Source of the DNA: Bacteroidaceae bacterium
Lineage (GTDB): Bacteria > Bacteroidota > Bacteroidia > Bacteroidales > CHK158-818
Reading direction: 5' to 3'
Assembly (NCBI GenBank): GCA_017467745.1
Contig: JAFUKV010000151.1
Span: 1 to 11,111, forward strand
DNA: 11,111 bases
In this document: positions 1-6,498 of the stretch, piece by piece
How the letters are laid out: each line of letters opens with the position of its first letter
Position numbering within the stretch: the stretch's first letter is position 1
The notes under the pieces: model-generated
Told to the model about the DNA's origin: nothing
Seen by the model: only the letters and a program-made list of their open reading frames with translations
Databases searched by the model: none
Translations under genes and position numbers: made by a program

Positions 1-845
1 AAGTAAGCATCGTTATTTAAATCGTAACGAGTAACAAATATGTCATATCCACCCAAAGATTCTTCTCCATCGGATGAGAAGTATAATGTAACACCGTCAG
101 ACAATAAAAACGGATATTTTTCATTTGCTTTTGTATTTACTTGTCCGCGCATGGCCGAAGGTTCGCTCCAACTGCCGTCGTCTAAATGGTTACGGCTGAA
201 AATATCGAAACCGGCATCTTCTCTGACATCGGCATATACGATTTTATCTCCTCGTTGAGTCTGGTATACGGTAGCGCCTTCGGGAGCCTCTCCGGTTTCG
301 AAGAATGTATTGTATTCAAAAATTTTACCTGATTCGGGCGACATTTTAAAGTACGAAAAAAAATCTTTTTTATCGACAATTAAGCTGTCTATAATTTGAA
401 CCTCTTCTACTCTGGATAGAAAACGTTTACCCATTTCCATTTTTTCTATTTCGGGTTGAAGGGCATCGATAGCGTCTTGATTTTTTTTCAATGTTTTGAT
501 ATAGAGATCATAGTTTTCGAGACCTTCGTCAAACTGATATGTAACGAAACATAAACGAGCTAAATATTTATATGCTTCGGGTATTCGTTTCGACGCGGCA
601 AATCGTAAATACGGTTCGGCTTCCTTATATTGTCCCGTTTCAAATAAAGATGCTCCATACCATTGGTTTAAAGCTGCTTGTTTGGGTGTTTTCTTTATTT
701 GTTTTTCAAATATGCTTACAGCTTGATCAAATTTTCCTTCTTTATATAATTTTTTCCCGTCTTCTAATGATTGCGCCGTCATAGACCAACCCACTACCCA
801 TGCCATGAAAGACAAACAAATGGATTTTGACAGATTCATTTTCAT
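1..845 (-). CDS. Exported TPR and PD40 beta-propeller protein (N-terminal part, runs off the left edge)
   Basis: The frame is open from an ATG at 845 through base 1, giving 281 complete codons with no stop, so the C-terminus lies outside the window. Residues 1-25 look like a Sec signal peptide: basic start, hydrophobic core LSFMAWVVGW, probable cleavage after MTA before QS. There is no lipobox cysteine. Residues about 26-135 are helical TPR-like repeats (for example LYKEGKFDQAVSIFEKQI, then WYGASLFETGQYKEAEPYL). From about 190 the protein becomes beta-rich, and residues 243-271 carry a PD40/WD40-like blade (YPFLLSDGVTLYFSSDG followed by GGYDIF). Such proteins sit in the periplasm or outer membrane of Bacteroidetes; some also carry a C-terminal OmpA-like domain, as T9SS PorE does, but that part cannot be seen. 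A second in-frame ATG at 839 is an alternative start. It diverges from the TtcA gene. Specific role unknown. Confidence 0.85.
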   Translation of the reverse strand, partial: MKMNLSKSICLSFMAWVVGWSMTAQSLEDGKKLYKEGKFDQAVSIFEKQIKKTPKQAALNQWYGASLFETGQYKEAEPYLRFAASKRIPEAYKYLARLCFVTYQFDEGLENYDLYIKTLKKNQDAIDALQPEIEKMEMGKRFLSRVEEVQIIDSLIVDKKDFFSYFKMSPESGKIFEYNTFFETGEAPEGATVYQTQRGDKIVYADVREDAGFDIFSRNHLDDGSWSEPSAMRGQVNTKANEKYPFLLSDGVTLYFSSDGEESLGGYDIFVTRYDLNNDAY

Positions 846-905
846 CGTATTTATATTTTGTTTATGCTTAACGATATACATAATAGACGTTATCATCTCA
901 GGTAA

Positions 906-913
906 CAAAGATA
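906..913 (-). promoter_or_regulatory. Bacteroidetes-type -7 box for the TPR/PD40 gene
   Basis: On the minus strand the bases read TATCTTTG, a perfect match to the Bacteroidetes -7 consensus TAnnTTTG. It lies about 60 nt upstream of the ATG at 845, so the 5' leader would be roughly 50 nt. I see no convincing TTTG -33 element at 19-21 nt spacing, so the call rests on the -7 box and its position. Confidence 0.45.
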
Positions 914-1057
914 TGTTTTTTTTGGAAATCACCCCTTATAATTTTCAAAAAAATTACTGTACCGCGTTTTATTGTGTGAATGTTATCCATCATCGGTTAG
1001 GGGGTGTTTACAGATAATATTTTTAGAAATCCGTAACGATGAAACCGATTATCATTG

Positions 1058-1065
1058 TATTTTTG
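1058..1065 (+). promoter_or_regulatory. -7 box for the ttcA-like / DUF486 pair
   Basis: TATTTTTG matches TAnnTTTG exactly and is followed by CA, as is common in this phylum. It ends 14 nt before the chosen ATG at 1080, implying a very short leader. No clear -33 TTTG is present at the usual distance. The position supports 1080 over the upstream in-frame ATG at 972, since a start at 972 would place the promoter inside the gene. Confidence 0.5.
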
Positions 1066-1079
1066 CAGCCGCTTTGATT

Positions 1080-1841
1080 ATGAAACAAAATATGCAAGAA
1101 CTCCGGTTGATAAAAAGGTTACAGCGTCTTTTGCGAAAGGCGATGGACGAATATCGCCTTATTGAAGACGGCGATAAGATTTTAATCGGGTTGTCAGGAG
1201 GAAAAGATTCTCTTGCTTTATTGGATTTGTTAGGTAACAGGATGCGTATTTATAAACCTCGTTTTTCTTTGATTGCCGCGCATATTACAATGTCTAATAT
1301 AGAATATGAATCGGACTTTTCTTATTTAAAACAGCAATCTGAGCGTTTGGGCGTCCCGTTTGTGCATAGAGAAACAAACTTTGACGTTTCTACCGATCGG
1401 AGAAAATCGCCTTGTTTTCTTTGTTCGTGGTATCGCCGGAAGGCTCTTTTTGATATTGCCAAAGAATATCAATGTAATAAGATAGCGTTAGGGCATCATC
1501 AAGATGATATTTTACAAACTTTGTTGATGAATCTGACCTTTCAGGGAGCGTTTTCTACGATGCCTCCTAAGTTGAAGATGTCAAAATTCAATATGACTAT
1601 TATTCGCCCTATGTGTTTGATTGCAGAGAACGATATACGAGAATTAGCCCAAATAAAAGAGTTTCGCCCGCAAAAGAAAAAGTGTCCGTACGAGCGTTCT
1701 TCCAATCGTCCGGAAATGAAATCGGTTCTGCAACAATTGGAACAGTTGAATCCTCAGGTTCGGTATAGTTTATGGAATAGTATGACGAATATACAATCGG
1801 AATATCTACCTTTTAACGAAAAAACAAACGCAAACCAATAA
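1080..1841 (+). CDS. ttcA: TtcA-family tRNA 2-thiocytidine synthetase-like ATP pyrophosphatase
   Basis: The product is a 253-aa cytoplasmic PP-loop ATPase. In the TtcA family the enzyme adenylates cytidine 32 of certain tRNAs and replaces the oxygen with sulfur, using a [4Fe-4S] cluster. Visible motifs are the PP-loop SGGKDS at residues 39-44, CFLC at 112-115 followed by SWYRRKAL, GHHQDD at 138-143, and a third cysteine at 202 in KKCPYE. The three cysteines sit where the cluster ligands of E. coli TtcA (CxxC plus one distal Cys) are expected. It is shorter than the roughly 310-aa E. coli protein. There is no N-terminal zinc-finger CxxC, which argues against TtuA. I chose ATG 1080 because of the promoter-like box at 1058-1065; the open frame continues upstream to an ATG at 972. 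The DUF486 gene follows after 5 nt, so the two are probably cotranscribed. Family is secure; exact tRNA substrate is inferred. Confidence 0.9.
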   Translation: MKQNMQELRLIKRLQRLLRKAMDEYRLIEDGDKILIGLSGGKDSLALLDLLGNRMRIYKPRFSLIAAHITMSNIEYESDFSYLKQQSERLGVPFVHRETNFDVSTDRRKSPCFLCSWYRRKALFDIAKEYQCNKIALGHHQDDILQTLLMNLTFQGAFSTMPPKLKMSKFNMTIIRPMCLIAENDIRELAQIKEFRPQKKKCPYERSSNRPEMKSVLQQLEQLNPQVRYSLWNSMTNIQSEYLPFNEKTNANQ

Positions 1842-1846
1842 TCAGT

Positions 1847-2215
1847 ATGCAAGGATTTTATACAATTTTATTGCTCATTGTGTCTAATGTATTTATGACA
1901 CTTGCATGGTATGGGCATTTAAAGTTACAAGAAATGAAAGTTATTTCAAACTGGCCGCTCTATGCCGTAATTTTATTTTCGTGGGGTATTGCGTTAGCAG
2001 AGTATTCTTGTCAAGTGCCGGCAAATCGTATTGGATTCGATGGTAACGGTGGTCCGTTTAGTCTAATGCAATTGAAAGTTATACAAGAAGTTATTACTCT
2101 CGTAGTATTTACGCTGTTTTCCACTTTACTATTTAAAGGTGAAGTGTTGCACTGGAATCATATCGCCGCTTTCGGATGCTTGGTGTTGGCGGTTTATTTT
2201 GTTTTGATGAAATAA
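1847..2215 (+). CDS. DUF486 (DMT-like) small membrane protein
   Basis: This 122-aa integral membrane protein has four predicted helices at about residues 3-22, 35-53, 75-97 and 102-121. The core segments QVPANRIGF and GPFSLMQLKVIQEVITL, followed by WNHIAAFGCLVLAVYFV near the C-terminus, are characteristic of the DUF486 family. That family resembles a half-size drug/metabolite transporter unit and would need to oligomerise to form a channel or carrier. No substrate is known. It starts 5 nt after the ttcA-like stop codon and has no promoter of its own, so it should be translated from the same mRNA. The pairing with a tRNA-modifying enzyme may be simple operon hitch-hiking. No clear intrinsic terminator follows the stop. 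Family assignment is firm; function is not. Confidence 0.88.
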   Translation: MQGFYTILLLIVSNVFMTLAWYGHLKLQEMKVISNWPLYAVILFSWGIALAEYSCQVPANRIGFDGNGGPFSLMQLKVIQEVITLVVFTLFSTLLFKGEVLHWNHIAAFGCLVLAVYFVLMK

Positions 2216-2440
2216 CAGGTGTGTAGAAATCTGGAAAAACAAAAAATTCGATATAAAACGAGAAATTTTATTGTGTATTTTTGAATTTTGGTTTTGTTGA
2301 TAGTACGTTAGATTGGGACGTACCAATGATGCGATATCCGATTTGGATAGGGAGTACTGTATTTCATTCTTTTTGATTGATTGTGATTTGCGTGAAAATT
2401 AAAATCTTTCTTGTTTTTTCGTTGTACTAAAAACAATTTA
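2216..2440 (+). other. AT-rich intergenic stretch, no gene seen
   Basis: I find no credible coding frame on either strand. Two minor signals are present. A TAnnTTTG match (TATTTTTG, 2276-2283) has no -33 partner. An interrupted palindrome lies around 2303-2327. A weak AT-only hairpin at about 2243-2269 is not a convincing terminator for the preceding operon. The remaining part of this gap (2441-2680) is described separately. Confidence 0.5.
2303..2327. repeat. Overlapping inverted repeats, possible operator
   Basis: GTACGT at 2303-2308 is complementary to ACGTAC at 2318-2323. The overlapping 16-bp segment 2312-2327 is a near-perfect palindrome (ATTGG and CCAAT arms around GACGTA, one mismatched base pair). 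The two pairings exclude each other as RNA hairpins. Dyads of this size can be repressor sites, but no regulator is encoded nearby, and chance is possible. Confidence 0.2.
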
Positions 2441-2448
2441 TATCTTTG
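2418..2448 (+). promoter_or_regulatory. Probable promoter in front of the structured leader
   Basis: TATCTTTG at 2441-2448 is a perfect TAnnTTTG -7 box. TTCG at 2418-2421, 19 nt upstream, differs from the -33 consensus TTTG at one base. Transcription would begin near 2455 and proceed toward the unrecognised gene at 2681, through a terminator at 2633-2667. Confidence 0.5.
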
Positions 2449-2454
2449 TAGTTG

Positions 2455-2668
2455 AAATTCGGTATTGTAATTCAGATTAATTTTGTATACACGGATTATG
2501 AAAGCATAGTTCAATCAAAAGGGCGGCAAGTATTAATACTGTTTTAGCAACGAATTTTTTTTGTGCATTCATTATAAAAGAAACGAATGCGAGATAGAAT
2601 CTTATAAAATAAAAGTACGGTTTATGCCCTCGATGGAGAGAGATTTTAATTCTTTCTCCATTCTTTTA
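2455..2668 (+). ncRNA. Candidate structured leader or small RNA, about 210 nt
   Basis: The segment lies between a promoter-like box and an intrinsic terminator, and contains no plausible ORF. Hairpins visible by eye: 2495-2510 (six pairs, one G-U, AAAG tetraloop); 2529-2540, a perfect 12-bp palindrome (AGTATTAATACT); 2565-2570 with 2585-2590 (GCATTC/GAATGC); and the terminator. AGGGC at 2520-2524 can pair with GCCCT at 2626-2630 and close the central hairpins into one domain. It could be an independent small RNA or the regulated 5' leader of the gene at 2681. I do not recognise a known riboswitch, 6S, SRP or tmRNA consensus. The start is estimated from the promoter, the end from the U-rich tract. 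Confidence 0.35.
2633..2667 (+). terminator. Intrinsic terminator just upstream of the unrecognised gene
   Basis: Arms 2633-2643 (ATGGAGAGAGA) and 2651-2661 (TCTTTCTCCAT) give 11 pairs including one G-U, with a 7-nt loop, followed by TCTTTT. The minus-strand reading lacks a T tract, so it acts in the plus direction. Its distal end is only 13 nt before the ATG at 2681, an arrangement typical of transcriptional attenuation or of a small RNA placed directly before a gene. Confidence 0.7.
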
Positions 2669-2680
2669 TCATAAGTCGCT

Positions 2681-3916
2681 ATGTTAATTACAACACAACA
2701 TCCTATTTGCGATTACAGGTTATTTGTGAGCCAGTCGTATAAGATAAGCAAGCCTTATTTTTCATCGTCCGATCCGAACGAATTTATCCGTTATTTCGGG
2801 GCGATGAAAAAACGTCATGTATATCGCAATTTTTATTGTTGCGGTGAAAATAATTTTTGTGGGGCAGACCATGCGTTAAAGATAATTCGCAATGAGCCTG
2901 ACCGTATAGCGTCGCTTCGATTCAGAAATGAAGAAAATCGTTTCTATTCAGATGGATATGTGTTGTGCAAATTTGAGAATAAATCCAGTTATGTTATTCA
3001 AGACGGCGGAGATAAAACAAATTTTATATTTGATACATTGCAGTATCATTTGAATTTAACGGCAGGAATAAATAATACATGCGGAGGTTTTCAATACGTT
3101 TCTCTTTCGAAAGCCGGAAAGCAACTTGCTCAATTGTATTTAAAAGCATCGAGTAAATACAATGCGTTGGATCGTATCCATAACTATTGGATAAGCAAGG
3201 GGAATCCTATTTGTATGATAGAGTTGTTTGAAAATGAAATATCTTCAAATGGGTTATACGATTGTTTTAACCGGTTGGAAGCTGTAAATGGTGTATGGGA
3301 TGATTTTATTAAGTTGTACTACACGAATTATCAGGGTATTCCATGCTGGGTAATACGTCGAGAAAACGGCGGTTCAGAGGCGTTTCGGTTTTGTCTGAAT
3401 CTGCGCACAGCTCTTTTAAGGATTCATGCGGAAAAACAAACATTGATTCAAGCGTTGAAATTTTTATCTCAAAATCAAGATAACAGTAACGTCGACAATG
3501 AAAAAGTTATTTCATATCTGAAAAAGTCGTTGAATAAATTGCTAAAAGGAGAACGTTTTGACATAGAACAAAGCCCTATTGTCAATATGGCATTTAAAAT
3601 AGACGACTCATTTTCTCAAAAAGAGTATCAAGGTCTTTGTGAGATTATAAAAGATATTAATAATAAGTATGTTATAGATGATTTTCATAGTTTGTTCGCT
3701 CAAATCAAGTTCGACGAGTTACTGGTTAAAATTCAGACAATTCCACAAATAGACTTAACTTCGCCAGAAGTGCAACAGGTTGTCCGTATGGTAGAAAAGA
3801 AAGATCGTCTGGGGTTGAAAAAGTTTATCAACAGAAATTTTTCATCTTTACAAAATGCAGCCATTTATGACGTAATAAAATGGGCGTTTGTCTCTTCTTT
3901 ATCGGCATTTATTTGA
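2681..3916 (+). CDS. Unrecognised 411-aa cysteine-rich cytoplasmic protein
   Basis: I do not recognise this protein. It has no signal peptide or clear transmembrane helix, so it is probably cytoplasmic. The first 160 residues look alpha/beta and contain eye-catching short motifs: FYCCGENNFCGADHA (52-66), QDGGDKTNF (107-115) and NNTCGGFQY (131-139). Residues about 235-290 are strongly helical, with LRTALLRIHAEKQTLIQALKF at the centre, and may form a coiled coil. The rest is mostly helical and ends in a hydrophobic stretch (IKWAFVSSLSAFI). There are eleven cysteines, many for a cytoplasmic protein, but no regular zinc-finger spacing. ATG 2681 is the first start after an in-frame stop at 2672; no strong ribosome binding site is visible. 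A terminator lies immediately upstream, and the next gene has its own promoter, so the gene looks like an isolated unit. Coding status is supported by length and amino-acid composition. Confidence 0.8.
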   Translation: MLITTQHPICDYRLFVSQSYKISKPYFSSSDPNEFIRYFGAMKKRHVYRNFYCCGENNFCGADHALKIIRNEPDRIASLRFRNEENRFYSDGYVLCKFENKSSYVIQDGGDKTNFIFDTLQYHLNLTAGINNTCGGFQYVSLSKAGKQLAQLYLKASSKYNALDRIHNYWISKGNPICMIELFENEISSNGLYDCFNRLEAVNGVWDDFIKLYYTNYQGIPCWVIRRENGGSEAFRFCLNLRTALLRIHAEKQTLIQALKFLSQNQDNSNVDNEKVISYLKKSLNKLLKGERFDIEQSPIVNMAFKIDDSFSQKEYQGLCEIIKDINNKYVIDDFHSLFAQIKFDELLVKIQTIPQIDLTSPEVQQVVRMVEKKDRLGLKKFINRNFSSLQNAAIYDVIKWAFVSSLSAFI

Positions 3917-3942
3917 TATCTGTGTCGATATTCTTATATTTG
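3912..3942 (+). promoter_or_regulatory. Full -33/-7 Bacteroidetes promoter for the GH28-like gene
   Basis: TTTG at 3912-3915 and TATATTTG at 3935-3942 are separated by exactly 19 nt, matching both consensus elements of the Bacteroidetes sigma-ABfr promoter. The -33 box overlaps the TGA stop (3914-3916) of the preceding gene. Expected transcription start is near 3949, giving a leader of about 40 nt. This is the most complete promoter in the window. Confidence 0.7.
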
Positions 3943-3990
3943 TATTTCGGTTTTGTATCGTTTTTATAGAATGTGCTAAATTTATTGAAT

Positions 3991-6327
3991 ATGAAAAAAA
4001 ATATGGGGTGTTGTTACAATTTATTTATTTTCCGTGTTTTCTTTCTATTTGCCTGCTTATGGCAGTTTTCGGAGATGTATGCTTCGATAAGTGAGACCGG
4101 AAAAGATACCATTGATTTTACTTTTTCTACCGATGCTGCTGTTAAATCGTTTAAAGTGCGCAATGGAGAGGTTCGTTACGACGGGGGAAAGTTAGTGTAT
4201 ACATTTAAAGAATCTTCATGTTTGGAGTCGCCCGATTTGTTTCAGAGCCGCAATATGATATATGCGCCTGAACTTGAATCGCGTAATACGTTGTTTTTCG
4301 TGATGCGTAACAATAGTACCGCTTCACAGTTGAAACTTCGTTTTATTACAGAGCAAGATAGTGTATATGATGATGTGAAATTAAAAACGTTTGATATTGA
4401 TCCGAACGGGCCGATGCGGGCGTATTATTTTAATTTCTCCAATAATAATAAAGCCAAAGGACGTATTAGAGGCTTTCGTATCGAACCGTCCGGCGGAATA
4501 GGCGAGATAGAGATAGATCGTATAACGTTTGAAAACGAAGATAAAATAGAAACTTTTGCCGGTCAGATACAAAGTTGTACTGCCGCAGACGATATGATAA
4601 CGGTGAAAGGTATTGTACGTCCCGAATATTTGGGGCAGTACAATACGATTGCTATATATGAAACGGTAATGAACCAGTATTCCGATGATATTTCGGCGAT
4701 GAAGCAGGTGGCGGAGATTCCTATTTCTCAGTCGTTCGAGATAAATAACATTCCATTGAAAGGGGCGGATATAACAAGATTAAGCAGTCAGTTTCAGGCC
4801 GTAGTAAAAGATAGTAATGGAAAGTTCTCAAAAATATCTCCGCGTTTTTATGTAGAGAATTGGCGGGATTTCGAGGATAATCCTTATACGTTTAATATAA
4901 ATGATTTGCAAGTGAACGTTGCTTCTTATGGAGCAAAAGGAGACGGCTTTACCGATGATACGGAAGCGATACAGAAAGCGGTGGACGATGTTTCTTTGAG
5001 AGGTGGAGGACGAGTAATTTTATCCGGAGATGATTCTTTTTACGGCCGGCGTTATATAGCTACTAATATAAAAATGAGAAATAACGTTGACTTGCACATT
5101 CAAAAAGGCGCTACGTTATGGCAGTCTCAAAATGAGTCGGATTATAAGTACCGACCCGGATATGGGCACGATGATGAAAAGGCCGGTTTGTTGTGGGGAC
5201 ATAGTATTCTTGTTTCAAATTTACCTTTAATACAGGCTGATAGTGTTAGGAATATTAAAATAACGGGACAAGGAAAAATCCGAATGGCAGATGTAGAGAG
5301 CCGGAATCCAGAGATAAACGATTTTAAGGCGGGTTGCTCAGACAGGATACATTTGGTGCCTATCGGTTTATGGAAATCGTCTAATGTAGAGGTGTCGGAT
5401 GTGGAAATTATTCGGGCTGGCAGTTACAATACAGCATTTTACGGATGTGAACGTGTTTTTATTGGCAATGTGAAAATTCATGAAGCGAAGTGCCCTTTGA
5501 ACGGTGACGGTATCAGTTTGGGATTTGGATCGAGGAGAGTAAAGATTGCTCGCGTTTTTGTAGATTCTAATGATGACGGCATTGTGTTATGGACGGTATA
5601 TGATGATCCGCGCGGAGGTCTTTGGTTCTGGTCTAAGCCGGGCGATGATCATTGTGTGCATAATATTGAGGTATATCACAGTTTTATCAATTCCAGTTGC
5701 GGAAAGGCAATTGCCTTTATTCCGTGGGGTACATCGGATCCCGATTTGCAGAAAGAGGAAATTTATAATATTTCGGTTGCGGATAATATATTGGCCGGAG
5801 TTTCTTCGGTAGGTGTATGGCCGGATAATCCGTATAACGGAACCCCATTTAATAATAAGGAGGCGAACGATTATTCTCCTGTAAAGAATATTCGTATATT
5901 CGATAACCGTTATCTTAATGAATGCAATATATCGGCAATAAAAGCAACGAATGTAATGACCGATTGCGGTATTAATAGCAGTGATATTTTCTTAAATAAC
6001 GACTTTAAACATGGGCATGCTAATTGGTCGCTTGAAGAAGACGCGCAAGTGTTCGATGGGGTAGGATACGCTTACGATGGAAGGTTATATCAGGGATTGT
6101 ACCTTAAAAAGGGTAATTATGTAATTACGGTACAAGCTCTGGCTTCGGGAAGTGTTTTTGTGGAAAATGCCGATACGGATAAAATTTTGTTGATGAGTAA
6201 ATATCGTGCTGGTAAAGGAAAAACCGTAACGATTCCTCTTTCTATTGCGGAAAATGGAACTTATTTCATCGGTATCAAAGGGAAAAAAGCGGCGATGAAG
6301 CAGATAGATTTAGAGCCGGTTGATTAG
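3991..6327 (+). CDS. Secreted GH28-like right-handed beta-helix protein
   Basis: The start is ATG 3991 (MKKNMGCC), 778 aa; the open frame extends to an ATG at 3973, but only the later start puts a basic residue cluster directly before the hydrophobic core (LFIFRVFFLFACLW) of a signal peptide, with likely cleavage near residue 31. Residues about 35-300 are beta-rich accessory sandwich domains. A pectate-lyase/GH28 superfamily beta-helix begins at about 309 with NVASYGAKGDGFTDDT, the classic entry motif. GH28 active-site regions can be traced: NGDGI at 504-508 (family NTD) and NDDGI at 527-531 (family DD). Where the family has GHG or SHG, this protein has SCGK at 569-572. The last 100 residues, after NDFKHGHANW, look like a carbohydrate-binding beta-sandwich. 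It probably acts on a uronic-acid or other complex polysaccharide outside the cytoplasm. No SusC/SusD pair is adjacent, so it is not in an obvious PUL. Confidence 0.85.
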   Translation: MKKNMGCCYNLFIFRVFFLFACLWQFSEMYASISETGKDTIDFTFSTDAAVKSFKVRNGEVRYDGGKLVYTFKESSCLESPDLFQSRNMIYAPELESRNTLFFVMRNNSTASQLKLRFITEQDSVYDDVKLKTFDIDPNGPMRAYYFNFSNNNKAKGRIRGFRIEPSGGIGEIEIDRITFENEDKIETFAGQIQSCTAADDMITVKGIVRPEYLGQYNTIAIYETVMNQYSDDISAMKQVAEIPISQSFEINNIPLKGADITRLSSQFQAVVKDSNGKFSKISPRFYVENWRDFEDNPYTFNINDLQVNVASYGAKGDGFTDDTEAIQKAVDDVSLRGGGRVILSGDDSFYGRRYIATNIKMRNNVDLHIQKGATLWQSQNESDYKYRPGYGHDDEKAGLLWGHSILVSNLPLIQADSVRNIKITGQGKIRMADVESRNPEINDFKAGCSDRIHLVPIGLWKSSNVEVSDVEIIRAGSYNTAFYGCERVFIGNVKIHEAKCPLNGDGISLGFGSRRVKIARVFVDSNDDGIVLWTVYDDPRGGLWFWSKPGDDHCVHNIEVYHSFINSSCGKAIAFIPWGTSDPDLQKEEIYNISVADNILAGVSSVGVWPDNPYNGTPFNNKEANDYSPVKNIRIFDNRYLNECNISAIKATNVMTDCGINSSDIFLNNDFKHGHANWSLEEDAQVFDGVGYAYDGRLYQGLYLKKGNYVITVQALASGSVFVENADTDKILLMSKYRAGKGKTVTIPLSIAENGTYFIGIKGKKAAMKQIDLEPVD

Positions 6328-6346
6328 TGAAAAAATACGTTTTCTT

Positions 6347-6354
6347 TATTTTTG
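6347..6354 (+). promoter_or_regulatory. -7-like box downstream of the GH28-like gene
   Basis: TATTTTTG followed by CA matches TAnnTTTG, 19 nt after the GH28-like stop codon. No ORF follows before the terminator at 6426-6470, and no -33 TTTG is found at normal spacing. If active it would give a transcript of about 100 nt with no coding capacity. Confidence 0.25.
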
Positions 6355-6425
6355 CAGGATCTTTTTAGATAGGTCCTTGGAAATATCAGTAAGATTTACG
6401 GATTGTTAATGGATAGACAATAAGG

Positions 6426-6470
6426 AGAGAGGACATATCTTTGTTTTTCAAAGAAGTATGTCCTCTTTTC
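6426..6470 (+). terminator. Strong intrinsic terminator after the GH28-like gene
   Basis: AGAGGACATA at 6428-6437 pairs perfectly with TATGTCCTCT at 6457-6466. An inner stem TCTTTG/CAAAGA (6438-6443, 6449-6454) continues it, with a two-base bulge and a T5 loop. TTTT lies at the 3' foot. The minus-strand side has only a weak T content, so it mainly stops plus-strand transcription before the convergent DUF308 gene. Confidence 0.8.
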
Positions 6471-6498
6471 GATTTCTATTGGTTGTAAATTCAGATCA

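Noticed and set aside
972..1079. Upstream in-frame extension of the ttcA-like gene to an ATG at 972
   Set aside because: The extra 36 residues do not resemble TtcA N-termini, and a promoter-like box (1058-1065) lies inside them. ATG 1080 gives a family-like start.
2455..2668. Type III toxin-antitoxin RNA or retron non-coding RNA
   Set aside because: No tandem repeats as in ToxI-type antitoxin RNAs, and the neighbouring 411-aa protein resembles neither ToxN nor a reverse transcriptase.
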